A stretch of 58,337 nucleotides of DNA from IMG/VR virus record IMGVR_UViG_3300033981_001507, positions 1-58,337 of that record, one strand, 5' to 3'. This document shows, in pieces, positions 40,942 to 47,623 of this stretch. Made by a program: the position numbers and the translations under genes. How positions within the stretch are numbered: position 1 is the first letter of the stretch; every line of letters starts with the position of its first letter. The notes beneath the pieces are model-generated. The model saw only the letters and a list, made by a program, of their open reading frames with translations. It did not search any database and was not told the origin of the DNA. Source of the DNA: a virus.

Positions 40942-41184
40942 ATGCAAATCGACAACTCAGCACCACTTAGCCTAAGTATTAACCAACGGAATCTCTATCT
41001 GTATTATTTAAATCACAGGAGGAAACATGCGAACACTCCATGTTTCGTACCAAAGATTCCGGTCCAAGGAAATCGAATGGCTGATTACATACGCACCATT
41101 GAAAGCCTTGAAGAGAAACGCTTGATTCGTGTGGATCGCACCAGCGATAACTACACGGGCTGGATTATCCTTGATCCCAAGTGA
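40942..41184 (+). CDS. Possible winged-helix protein
   Basis: The product has 80 residues from the ATG at 40942. A basic N-terminal part (NQRNLYLYYLNHRRKHANTP) is followed by MADYIRTIESLEEKRLIRVD and a beta pair (DNYTGWIIL), which fits the recognition helix and wing of a winged-helix regulator. No closer match recognised. Confidence 0.5.
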   Translation: MQIDNSAPLSLSINQRNLYLYYLNHRRKHANTPCFVPKIPVQGNRMADYIRTIESLEEKRLIRVDRTSDNYTGWIILDPK

Positions 41185-41204
41185 TTTCTCTGGCTACACA
41201 ACAA

Positions 41205-41259
41205 GACCTGGGCATCCACAATTGAGAACTCTTCTCAATAATAGTGTAAGTCCCAGGTC
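41205..41259 (+). promoter_or_regulatory. GTAAGT leader element, copy 3
   Basis: Outer stem GACCTGGG/CCCAGGTC, CA, inner hairpin ATTGAGA-actct-TCTCAAT with extra CAC/GTG pairs, then GTAAGT (41246-41251). It ends 26 bases before the ATG at 41286, whose leader ends CACACCACACC. Confidence 0.8.
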
Positions 41260-41285
41260 ATCCCATTCAACCTACACACCACACC

Positions 41286-41543
41286 ATGGAACAAAACGAG
41301 TATGTCCACGTGCGTCAAGCATTGACCATCCTCCAAGATGTCATGGCACGTGAAGCGAAGCGGCATCAGATGGACCAGCATCTCACTCCGTCTATCTATT
41401 GCTTACTCGAAGAGGAAATCATTCCAATGCTTGTGAATTACCTTGATGCTGACTTTGATCCAGACGAAGTCAATGAACCGCCTTTGACTTTGGATGAAAT
41501 GCATACCAATGCATGGAAGGAACATCAAGCTATGCACAGCTAA
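41286..41543 (+). CDS. Acidic helical hypothetical protein
   Basis: The product has 85 residues, acidic (MEQNEYVHVRQALTILQDVM, ending KEHQAMHS). No motif recognised. The ATG directly follows CACACCACACC, and GTAAGT element copy 3 lies just upstream. Confidence 0.65.
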   Translation: MEQNEYVHVRQALTILQDVMAREAKRHQMDQHLTPSIYCLLEEEIIPMLVNYLDADFDPDEVNEPPLTLDEMHTNAWKEHQAMHS

Positions 41544-41547
41544 CACA

Positions 41548-41754
41548 ATGATTCAACTCTTGTACGAGCAAAGTGATTTTATCCCTGTTACCAAGACAGC
41601 ACGCAGTGGTAAACATGGCCGTTTAATTCAATGTCCTGATTGCCACGTTGTCTTTCGTATTTATCACTTTGCTTGGACTTCAATCCAATGCACGAACTGC
41701 AAGTGCACATCACCAAAGCTGGACTACAAAATGCACAAGAACCCAGCTGCGTAG
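41548..41754 (+). CDS. Zinc-ribbon protein
   Basis: The product has 68 residues. Two CxxC pairs (CPDC at about 33-36 and CTNC at about 52-55) frame a beta hairpin, the usual zinc ribbon. Such proteins bind nucleic acids or polymerases; the target is unknown. It follows the previous gene after five bases. Confidence 0.7.
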   Translation: MIQLLYEQSDFIPVTKTARSGKHGRLIQCPDCHVVFRIYHFAWTSIQCTNCKCTSPKLDYKMHKNPAA

Positions 41755-41869
41755 CACCCCTACAACCCCGCAGGGAGTACCAGGGGGGAACCATTAATTC
41801 TATTAGATAAACTAATGTTTACTCCTTCTATTCCCTGCTACACTTCATCAATCATTCCACTTCATTTCA

Positions 41870-42076
41870 ATGCCTGACAACACTCCCCGCATCCCAGACT
41901 CCATTGATCTCCAACGTCTATCCGCTATGCAACTCGTAGCAAAGATGAAGGAATCAGCTGACAAGTACGGAGTTGGTTTCGTTGGTGGTTTCATTTCACC
42001 CAACGGAGAGAAGTTCATGATGACCAACATGTCTGATGAAGACACTCAAATGCTCCTTCCTGATGACCTCAAATGA
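41870..42076 (+). CDS. Small hypothetical protein
   Basis: The product has 68 residues (MPDNTPRIPDSIDLQRLSAM, ending LLPDDLK) with a Gly/Phe-rich centre (VGFVGGFISPNGEKFMMTNM). Family not recognised. Its stop overlaps the start of a 23-aa hydrophobic peptide gene. The 115-base leader holds a CCCCT/AGGGG stem. Confidence 0.6.
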   Translation: MPDNTPRIPDSIDLQRLSAMQLVAKMKESADKYGVGFVGGFISPNGEKFMMTNMSDEDTQMLLPDDLK

Positions 42077-42144
42077 TGATCCTTCTCTGCTCCATGTTAT
42101 TCCTTAGTGCAATCATTTTGTCCCTCGACATGATCTACAACTAA
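42073..42144 (+). CDS. 23-aa hydrophobic micropeptide
   Basis: MMILLCSMLFLSAIILSLDM plus three residues: essentially a bare membrane helix. Its start overlaps the previous stop (ATGA) and its stop overlaps the next ATG (TAATG), so it sits fully inside a translationally coupled chain. It is shorter than gene callers normally report. Confidence 0.5.
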   Translation: MMILLCSMLFLSAIILSLDMIYN

Positions 42145-42440
42145 TGGACTCAAAAGAATCATTGATTGATAACGTAATTGACACGTTTGATTTTCAACGT
42201 GTTTACATTGCTATGACAGCGGTCGACTGGCAGTGGCAAACAACTGAAGGTAATGGGCACGCAGTTCCATCCATCGCAAGACTCAAGGCAATGGCACGCC
42301 ATTTGCTAAGAGAATCCATCAAGAACACCGTTGTTGGCTCTGGTGGATTTGAAGCCCGTTACTACGCCAAAGACAAAGATCAAGATGAATACTTTCAATT
42401 GAGATTTACATTGGCCGAATCCAATTCTTGTTATGACTGA
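42144..42440 (+). CDS. Conserved phage protein of unknown function
   Basis: The product has 98 residues. The layout FDFQRVYIAMTAVDWQWQTT, then VPSIARLKAMARHLLRESI, SGGFEARYY and a beta LRFTLAES is a pattern I recognise from many phage and prophage hypothetical proteins. No function is known. Its ATG overlaps the 23-aa gene's stop. Confidence 0.65.
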   Translation: MDSKESLIDNVIDTFDFQRVYIAMTAVDWQWQTTEGNGHAVPSIARLKAMARHLLRESIKNTVVGSGGFEARYYAKDKDQDEYFQLRFTLAESNSCYD

Positions 42441-42630
42441 ACGCTCAGCTTTTAACTTCGACAAAACCATTGCCGGAGTCAACATCACAGAACGGGGCAT
42501 CAAGTCGTTCACCAAATCGATACGACTTGGCCCCATTCAATTCACACTCAACGCACGTCCGTCTGGACTGCTTGGATCGTTCTCAATTCCTGGCACAGGA
42601 TTGAGCAAACGAAACATTAAATTATTCTAA
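42433..42630 (+). CDS. DUF4236-like protein
   Basis: The product has 65 residues. The C-terminal part SFTKSIRLGPIQFTLNARPS followed by GLLGSFSIPGTGLSKRN resembles the first half of DUF4236 (FrKS-iklgPgvrlNvs-Glg-S-G-pGtG). It is a small beta protein of unknown role. Confidence 0.6.
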   Translation: MTERSAFNFDKTIAGVNITERGIKSFTKSIRLGPIQFTLNARPSGLLGSFSIPGTGLSKRNIKLF

Positions 42631-42635
42631 AGATA

Positions 42636-42662
42636 CGTCCTGGGTATGACGTTAAACTGCCT
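42636..42662 (+). promoter_or_regulatory. H-type pseudoknot leader element, copy 1
   Basis: Stem 1 CGTC/GACG; loop holds CT then GGGTA; single T; after stem 1 TTAAAC and then TGCCT, which pairs with GGGTA (two G-U pairs). Ends 22 bases before the ATG at 42685. Confidence 0.8.
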
Positions 42663-42684
42663 ACATTCCATTGCAATTCAACTC

Positions 42685-42882
42685 ATGAATTCAGCTCAGC
42701 TGACCGCCATGATTTGCCTCATGCAATCACATGGTGGTTCATTTGTTTCATCGATTGCACAAGCACTGCGCGTTGCAGATCCAGTGAATCGTCAGCGTTT
42801 GCTCGACGCATTCCCTGATCTTATCGAGAAGTATGGACCAACATCTGACTTCATGAAACCCAAGCAATTCATTCAGGTCTGA
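42685..42882 (+). CDS. Small conserved phage protein
   Basis: The product has 65 residues from the ATG at 42685. LTAMICLMQSHGGSFVSSIA, ALRVADPVNRQRLLDAFPDL and EKYG match a short protein frequent in phages whose role is not known. The leader contains pseudoknot copy 1 and lacks a Shine-Dalgarno. An in-frame ATG inside the pseudoknot (42646) is not thought to be used. Confidence 0.65.
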   Translation: MNSAQLTAMICLMQSHGGSFVSSIAQALRVADPVNRQRLLDAFPDLIEKYGPTSDFMKPKQFIQV

Positions 42883-42885
42883 CTC

Positions 42886-43143
42886 ATGTCTGTCCTTGCT
42901 ATTGAAGACACCATCATCGAAGGTACCAATGTCACAGTTACAGCAGTGGTTGACGAAATGCGTCTGCTCTATCGGGCAACATATTTCGAACCTGAAGAAT
43001 GGGCTCCAGCTCTTTGCACAGCAAGCTTTGAGCTGGATGAGGAACAACAAATCCCTACTGATGAAGATGGCTTCTGCTGCTATCTTGATCAGCTCGATCT
43101 TCACTGGCAACTCGTCGACACCTCCGATTACGATCTAGACTGA
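42886..43143 (+). CDS. Acidic beta-rich hypothetical protein
   Basis: The product has 85 residues (MSVLAIEDTIIEGTNVTVTA, then LYRATYFEPEEWAPALCTAS), mostly beta strands and acidic. It starts three bases after the previous stop, so it is co-translated. Family not recognised. Confidence 0.6.
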   Translation: MSVLAIEDTIIEGTNVTVTAVVDEMRLLYRATYFEPEEWAPALCTASFELDEEQQIPTDEDGFCCYLDQLDLHWQLVDTSDYDLD

Positions 43144-43148
43144 TCCCC

Positions 43149-43175
43149 TGTCCTGAGCATGACATTAAACTGCTC
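43149..43175 (+). promoter_or_regulatory. H-type pseudoknot leader element, copy 2
   Basis: Stem 1 TGTC/GACA; CT; GAGCA; T; TTAAAC; TGCTC, a perfect partner of GAGCA. Both stems differ in sequence from copy 1 yet pair fully. Ends 29 bases before the ATG at 43205. Confidence 0.85.
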
Positions 43176-43204
43176 ACACACTACGAACTTACTCTGAACT
43201 CACC

Positions 43205-44062
43205 ATGCAATTCCAACTTCCTCAAAACTTGCAGACCGAATTGATTGCCTACGATCCCAAGCTCAAAGCTTTGGTTCGTCAGCAAAAGCAATCATCTCCT
43301 GCTAAAAAAGCCAAGTATCCCCTTGGCAACATCCCGCATGTCATTCCTTATGACGTGGTGCGTGAATCACTGCAGCAAGATGCAATCGATTCGATTAACA
43401 CGCAGCTTGCACCAGATCGTCACCACTCATTTACCAAGCCTGTGGATGTTGCTACTCCGCAGGCCCGTCTCCAAACACGCGCAGTTCTCTATCACTTTGA
43501 ACAGTGTTGGTACGCCGGATGGCTGCCGCCAGCTGGCCAAGAAGACAAGTATGTCTATGGCTATGCACGTGTCTTCCGTGACACTGCGTCAGCACGTAAG
43601 ACAATTCCACGCGATATCATCAACAACATTGATAACTACAACAAGATTGAGATTGGCCGCTCAACATTCTTCATTGACCGTCGTCTTGTAACTCGTCAAG
43701 ACATCATTGATGGCAAAGAAGATCGTGAATGGCGTGCTCGTTATCTTGGTAGCTATACCCAAAAGGGACGGAACATTGCCAAGGCTGTTGAAGAATTCAG
43801 TAAAGCCTTGCAAGAATCAATTCCCACTTGGGGTGATAGCCGTTTCCTTTTTAGCCGCCTTCAATGTGCTGGCATTGCCCAAGCTCTTGAGATTCCTTCT
43901 GTCTTTGTAAGTCAAGAAGAGCAATCTACTTGGCAGCTAACTGTTGATAACTTCTATTCACTTACTGAATTAACAACGCCTGCATACCTTGATTGGCTGC
44001 CACTACGCAATGTCAAACATATCTTTAATACACCCTTCGTAAATGGGTCCAGCAAAAACTAG
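43205..44062 (+). CDS. PcfJ-like protein, N-terminal part (frame broken)
   Basis: It encodes 285 residues (MQFQLPQNLQTELIAYDPKL and so on), helical and Gln/Arg-rich, with EFSKALQESIPTWGDSRFLF. It ends in a few odd residues (VNGSSKN) after HIFNTPF, while the -1 frame continues at once with LRKWVQQKLDESTAIYKDNN into the PcfJ-like region. The two parts look like one gene of about 565 residues broken by a two-base change (repeat ACAC at 44030-44033) or joined by frameshifting. Confidence 0.65.
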   Translation: MQFQLPQNLQTELIAYDPKLKALVRQQKQSSPAKKAKYPLGNIPHVIPYDVVRESLQQDAIDSINTQLAPDRHHSFTKPVDVATPQARLQTRAVLYHFEQCWYAGWLPPAGQEDKYVYGYARVFRDTASARKTIPRDIINNIDNYNKIEIGRSTFFIDRRLVTRQDIIDGKEDREWRARYLGSYTQKGRNIAKAVEEFSKALQESIPTWGDSRFLFSRLQCAGIAQALEIPSVFVSQEEQSTWQLTVDNFYSLTELTTPAYLDWLPLRNVKHIFNTPFVNGSSKN

Positions 44063-44220
44063 ATGAATCCACTGCTATTTATAAAGACAATAACAACAAA
44101 CTACAAGCCAACATCAAACAACCTTTTAATCAGGCTAAGAAACTAGTTGATTCCATCAGCTATGTTCATCGTATTTGGCCTGATTGTCCTATTGATTATT
44201 ATCAAAACCACATTCAAGAA

Positions 44221-44907
44221 TTGCTAGGCATACGCATTCGTTCGTACGCCGTGCAAGACAAGACCATTGATTGGTTGCGTCAACACATGCCTGTTGCTTC
44301 TTTCTTTGGCATCTTTGCCAAATACTATGAAGAAGAGCAGCAACGTGTACGTGCTAATGGCTCTAACGTCACTATGGAACGTGACCTTGGTTTACACGTT
44401 TATGGATTCTATGAATGGTCTGACACAATCAACATGCTTAACCGCATGCTTGAGCACAAGGATCTAAATCCTCCCAAACGTTGGCGCATCAATGAATTTC
44501 ATGATCATGTCCAGGCAGAGTCATGGAAGATTCAAAATCCAAACGAAAAGTTATCGCAGGATTTATTCCCTGAACCCATCAAAGTATCTGTTGATGGTGA
44601 GACTTGGTCATTCTTCCAACCGCACGACACACATCAGCTTGCCATGTGGGGTCAAGCCGTACGCAATTGCGTTGGCTCTGCCTCTGGCTACGCTGAAGGT
44701 GTTCGTAAGAAGAAGCACTTCATCGTGCTTTGTATGGTGGAAGGTAAACCCAGGTTCACCATTCAACTCAAGGTTGACGGTGGCATGATGTCCGTTGATC
44801 AAATCAAAGGTTTATCTAATCAAAACCTGACGCCTGATCAGCGAGACCAATACACCGAAGGGTTCCATGAGGCATTGCAAACCCGCAATGAACAGCTAGC
44901 CTCTTAA
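44221..44907 (+). CDS. PcfJ-like protein, C-terminal part
   Basis: The product has 228 residues from a TTG; the frame is open back to about 44036. The signature HQLAMWGQAVRNCVGSASGY followed by IVLCMVEGKPRFTIQLKVDG matches PcfJ-like proteins, found on conjugative elements and phages with unknown biochemical role. No start codon with a ribosome-binding site precedes it, so it is probably translated as part of the upstream gene. Confidence 0.65.
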   Translation: MLGIRIRSYAVQDKTIDWLRQHMPVASFFGIFAKYYEEEQQRVRANGSNVTMERDLGLHVYGFYEWSDTINMLNRMLEHKDLNPPKRWRINEFHDHVQAESWKIQNPNEKLSQDLFPEPIKVSVDGETWSFFQPHDTHQLAMWGQAVRNCVGSASGYAEGVRKKKHFIVLCMVEGKPRFTIQLKVDGGMMSVDQIKGLSNQNLTPDQRDQYTEGFHEALQTRNEQLAS

Positions 44908-44923
44908 AGGCCGAAGCCAAATT

Positions 44924-44955
44924 GACCAGCCTTAGCCTCGATACTAGGGCTGGTC
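44924..44955 (+). promoter_or_regulatory. 12-bp leader hairpin
   Basis: GACCAGCCTTAG and CTAGGGCTGGTC pair with one G-U around an 8-base loop. It ends seven bases before the ATG at 44963, in the position of a ribosome-binding site. There is no T-run. Confidence 0.6.
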
Positions 44956-44962
44956 CTTCACC

Positions 44963-45184
44963 ATGGAACACGACTACACCGATGATCAACTCCTGGCTAT
45001 GGCTATGGCAAACATCGGAGATTTCATTCATGACAACTCTCCGCATTACGTACTGATCGAAGACGATCCACGTAATGAAGAAGACTACGACACATGGGAA
45101 TATGGCACTGAGCCATTGCCCCATGACCACACTTGGCAGCATGCATCCATTGATGTAAGCGTAAGTCCAAGTGAGCCCGAGTAG
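44963..45184 (+). CDS. Acidic protein running into the tRNA gene
   Basis: The product has 73 residues, very acidic (MEHDYTDDQLLAMAMANIGD, then PRNEEDYDTWEYG). Its last 10 bases, including the TAG stop, are the first bases of the tRNA gene, and GTAAGT element copy 4 is encoded inside its 3' end. Transcript processing must therefore choose between mRNA and tRNA. Confidence 0.6.
   Translation: MEHDYTDDQLLAMAMANIGDFIHDNSPHYVLIEDDPRNEEDYDTWEYGTEPLPHDHTWQHASIDVSVSPSEPE
45130..45173 (+). promoter_or_regulatory. GTAAGT element, copy 4, directly before tRNA
   Basis: Outer stem CACTTGG/CCAAGTG, CA, inner hairpin GCATGCATC-catt-GATGTAAGC with one mismatch, then GTAAGT (45161-45166). It ends one base before the tRNA and lies within the coding sequence of the 73-aa gene. 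Confidence 0.75.
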
Positions 45185-45251
45185 CCCAGCGGTAGTAGGC
45201 AAGCGACTTAAAATCGCTCCAGCGTGAGTTCGAATCTCACCTCGGGTACCA
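45175..45251 (+). tRNA. tRNA with anticodon UAA (Leu) but short variable loop
   Basis: The cloverleaf is complete: acceptor GCCCGAG/CTCGGGT (one G-U), D stem GCC/GGC, anticodon stem AGCGA/TCGCT with loop CTTAAAA giving anticodon TAA at 45209-45211, variable loop of five bases, T stem GTGAG/CTCAC with loop TTCGAAT, then A and encoded CCA. UAA reads Leu codon UUA. Normal tRNA-Leu has a long variable arm, which is missing here, so the amino acid it carries is uncertain. Confidence 0.88.
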
Positions 45252-45269
45252 ATTCACTTACTCAACACC

Positions 45270-45632
45270 ATGCAAATTCTTGCTGCTTTCAAATCAGTTA
45301 TCCCTGAATTCCATGCGTTTTCTGACGAAGACAATCGCTACAACCTCGGTGCAACTTGGACTGCACCAGACGGTCTCAAGGATTACTACAACTTGGAACT
45401 GCGCTACGTTCACAACTCTGAACGCCTTGCGCTCCAAGGCGATCCTCAACCGGATGGCAGTTGGAAGTACACCGAACCCAATGGTTGTACCCACACCATT
45501 ACCGCTGATCGTGCCAAACACTTCATGGAACAAACCCATCAGCACGCCACAATCATGTGCGCCATGCTCGATAAACTCAAAGAAGCTGGCGTGATGGAAC
45601 CAGTGGTGGACACCCAGGTTCAAGCGGTCTAA
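45270..45632 (+). CDS. Hypothetical protein
   Basis: The product has 120 residues, mixed alpha/beta (MQILAAFKSVIPEFHAFSDE, then HTITADRAKHFMEQTHQHAT). No motif recognised. It is followed by a strong terminator. Leader ends ACTCAACACC before the ATG without a Shine-Dalgarno. Confidence 0.65.
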   Translation: MQILAAFKSVIPEFHAFSDEDNRYNLGATWTAPDGLKDYYNLELRYVHNSERLALQGDPQPDGSWKYTEPNGCTHTITADRAKHFMEQTHQHATIMCAMLDKLKEAGVMEPVVDTQVQAV

Positions 45633-45653
45633 ACTACACGAGAAGTGCAGACG

Positions 45654-45678
45654 GCCCCTGGGAAACCGGGGGCTTTTT
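45654..45678 (+). terminator. Rho-independent terminator, rightward
   Basis: GCCCCTGG, loop GAAA and CCGGGGGC make an 8-bp stem followed by TTTTT (45674-45678). The next gene starts only five bases later. Confidence 0.9.
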
Positions 45679-45682
45679 CCTT

Positions 45683-46045
45683 ATGATCAGTCAGTCTCAA
45701 AACGATTCCATTGATCTTGACTTGGTTGATAAAGTCATCGCGATGATTCCATCCGAGACTTGGTCAGCAGTCATCGATGCCATTGTTGGTAACATCGTTG
45801 ACAACATGCCAAGCACTGTTGTTGAACGGTTGACTGGAACCATCGATAACTTTGATCGTGCAGAAGAAATCCTTTTGGATTACTACCGCATCCCTTTGCG
45901 TAAGCATGATCTAATTGTTGATGCATTCAAGATCATTGGCCCAGAAAATACTCTGTATTTATTGGATTCTTTGCAGTTAGATAAGTACGCAGAAATACGT
46001 AATCAATCTATTGATAACGCACCCTGTTCACTTGATCCCCAATGA
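45683..46045 (+). CDS. Acidic helical hypothetical protein
   Basis: The product has 120 residues (MISQSQNDSIDLDLVDKVIA, ending PCSLDPQ), all-helical and acidic. It begins directly after a terminator, so it needs a promoter within or beyond the terminator or readthrough. Its stop overlaps the next ATG (ATGA). Function unknown. Confidence 0.65.
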   Translation: MISQSQNDSIDLDLVDKVIAMIPSETWSAVIDAIVGNIVDNMPSTVVERLTGTIDNFDRAEEILLDYYRIPLRKHDLIVDAFKIIGPENTLYLLDSLQLDKYAEIRNQSIDNAPCSLDPQ

Positions 46046-46386
46046 ACTGCCCGTCTTGCTCAAGCAAGTACACACGCGTCACCTGCACCAATCACTTCCC
46101 TGGTTTTACTAAACGCTATTGCCGATGTCTTTCATGTGATGCTAAGTACCGCACCATTGAGCGATACGAAGTCTTGAAGCCGGGTCCTCCTAAAGGCAAA
46201 CCAAGGCCTGGTAACGTTGCCCGTGGAGCTGATAACGGTAATGCTGTACTGACTGAAAAGAACGTACGGCATATTCGCCGTATGCATGCCTGGGGTTTTA
46301 ACCATCAAGCAATCTCTGTGAAATACGGCATCAGCGTATCGTACATCTCACGCATTGTTAACCGAAAAGCTTGGACTCACATCTGA
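46042..46386 (+). CDS. NrdR-like zinc ribbon fused to HTH
   Basis: The product has 114 residues. Residues 1-43 carry CPSC and, after a long loop, CLSCDAKYRTIERYE, the zinc ribbon of the ribonucleotide-reductase repressor NrdR. NrdR's ATP-cone is absent; instead residues about 70-114 form a homeodomain-like HTH (LTEKNVRHIRRMHAWGFNHQ and onward) like those on homing nucleases. It is DNA-binding and possibly regulatory; target unknown. Confidence 0.65.
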   Translation: MNCPSCSSKYTRVTCTNHFPGFTKRYCRCLSCDAKYRTIERYEVLKPGPPKGKPRPGNVARGADNGNAVLTEKNVRHIRRMHAWGFNHQAISVKYGISVSYISRIVNRKAWTHI

Positions 46387-46685
46387 TGGCAAACAAAGCA
46401 CAGTTCAAATACACCATTGGTGATCGCGTTGCTGAACGTCCCAAGACCCATGGGATCTTCACCAACAAACAAGACGTGCGTGAACGCATCGCACAACACA
46501 GGACACAACGCTACGGCACAGTCATTGACTTCAAGGAAAAGCGTGACTCCCGTGGTACCAAGATGAAAGTCCTTGTCGTCCAATGGGACCACCTTGCTTC
46601 TCCAACGGAGCACGCGCAAATGCGTATTTGTCCTATTGATCATCTCGATCAACTCAGCAAAAATACCGTGGTACCCGGAGAATAA
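46386..46685 (+). CDS. Small basic beta protein
   Basis: The product has 99 residues from the ATG at 46386 overlapping the previous stop (TGATG). It is basic and beta-rich with a KOW/SH3-like look (FKYTIGDRVAERPKTHGIFT, then GTVIDFKEKRDSRGTKMKVL). It ends two bases before thyX; GGAGAA in its last codons serves as the thyX ribosome-binding site. Confidence 0.65.
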   Translation: MANKAQFKYTIGDRVAERPKTHGIFTNKQDVRERIAQHRTQRYGTVIDFKEKRDSRGTKMKVLVVQWDHLASPTEHAQMRICPIDHLDQLSKNTVVPGE

Positions 46686-46687
46686 AG

Positions 46688-47317
46688 ATGCCTGTCAAAT
46701 TGGTATGGGCAACGCCCAACGCAGAAGAAATGATCGTCAAGATGGCGCGTGTTTCTGCACCGCGCAATCAAGACAACATGGACACTGCACCACGGTTGCT
46801 GCGTTATCTAATTAACAACAACCATTGGTCGCCGTATGAGATGGCAAACATGTGCGTTGAGATTGAAACGACACGTGCAATCGCACCACAGATCTTGCGC
46901 CATCGTTCATTTAGTTTCCAGGAATTTAGTCAACGCTATGCAGATGCCAGTGAACTTGGCTCCGCTGTGATCCCTCACCTGCGTCGTCAAGATCAGAAGA
47001 ATCGTCAAAATAGTATTGATGATTTGGATTCTGATTTAATCTCTGGTTACTACCGTCGCATCAGTCATCTGTATGAAGACGCTGAACATCTGTACCGTGA
47101 GATGATCAGTAACGGTGTCGCCAAGGAATGTGCTCGTGCGGTTTTGCCGCTTTCGACACAGACACGCCTATACATGAACGGTACACTCCGTTCGTGGATT
47201 CATTATCTTCAACTGCGTACTGCCAATGGAACCCAACTCGAACACCAACAAATTGCCCGAGACATCCAACAAATCTTCTGTGACCAATTCCCTGTTATCG
47301 GGGAAGCTGTCTTCTAA
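46688..47317 (+). CDS. thyX: FAD-dependent thymidylate synthase ThyX
   Basis: The product has 209 residues. The ThyX signature RHRSFSFQEFSQR is at 71-83, with EIETTRAIAPQIL before it and an R-containing C-terminal region (TRLYMNGTLRSWIHYLQLR). It makes dTMP from dUMP with methylene-tetrahydrofolate and FADH2. Together with phage dCTP deaminase it supplies dTTP for replication. GGAG seven bases before the ATG is one of the few good ribosome-binding sites in the rightward region. Confidence 0.95.
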   Translation: MPVKLVWATPNAEEMIVKMARVSAPRNQDNMDTAPRLLRYLINNNHWSPYEMANMCVEIETTRAIAPQILRHRSFSFQEFSQRYADASELGSAVIPHLRRQDQKNRQNSIDDLDSDLISGYYRRISHLYEDAEHLYREMISNGVAKECARAVLPLSTQTRLYMNGTLRSWIHYLQLRTANGTQLEHQQIARDIQQIFCDQFPVIGEAVF

Positions 47318-47322
47318 TAAAA

Positions 47323-47345
47323 AGCCTCTGTTCGATCCAGAGGCT
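47323..47345 (-). terminator. Terminator, leftward
   Basis: AGCCTCTG and CAGAGGCT make an 8-bp stem followed on the minus strand by TTTTTATTAG. It lies after the leftward 38-aa gene and directly after the thyX stop, so it may end transcription from both sides less efficiently on the plus strand. Confidence 0.75.
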
Positions 47346-47357
47346 GATGAACGGGAA

Positions 47358-47474
47358 TTAAAAAGTCGAGGCCGGTTGTTTTTTTAATTCTTTGATGGCA
47401 TGTTTGGATTCAATATCCTTACGTGCCGTCTTTTTCTTTTGATCAATTAAGTAAACAATCAGTGCCTTGTTCAT
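47358..47474 (-). CDS. 38-aa Lys-rich protein
   Basis: The product (MNKALIVYLIDQKKKTARKD, then an Ile/Lys helix ending PASTF) has GGAGG nine bases before the ATG and overlaps the DUF4278-like gene by four bases (ATGA). It is followed by a leftward terminator. A real two-gene leftward unit is thus likely. Function unknown. Confidence 0.6.
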   Translation of the reverse strand: MNKALIVYLIDQKKKTARKDIESKHAIKELKKQPASTF

Positions 47475-47623
47475 TTGATTTGACCTCCGATCAGGTGAGG
47501 AAGGTATCCAATATTACGGTATGTCAGGCGCAGCCAAGGGCGATGGGCCAGGTTCCACCAGTCCCTATCCTTCTTGGCTTGTTGCTCTTTGTCATACTTG
47601 CAGCCGCGATACGTTAGTTCCAT
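47471..47623 (-). CDS. DUF4278-like 50-aa protein
   Basis: The product (MELTYRGCKYDKEQQAKKDR, then WWNLAHRPWLRLTYRN) begins with the LTYRGxxY motif of DUF4278, a small family common in cyanobacteria, which supports a cyanobacterial host. It is the first gene of a leftward pair embedded in the rightward region; function unknown. Confidence 0.65.
   Translation of the reverse strand: MELTYRGCKYDKEQQAKKDRDWWNLAHRPWLRLTYRNIGYLPHLIGGQIK

Noticed and set aside
42646-42684. ATG inside pseudoknot copy 1 as start of the 65-aa gene (MTLNCLHS)
   Set aside because: The same ATG-ACG-TTA-AAC arises in other copies where it is out of frame with the gene, so it belongs to the RNA motif.
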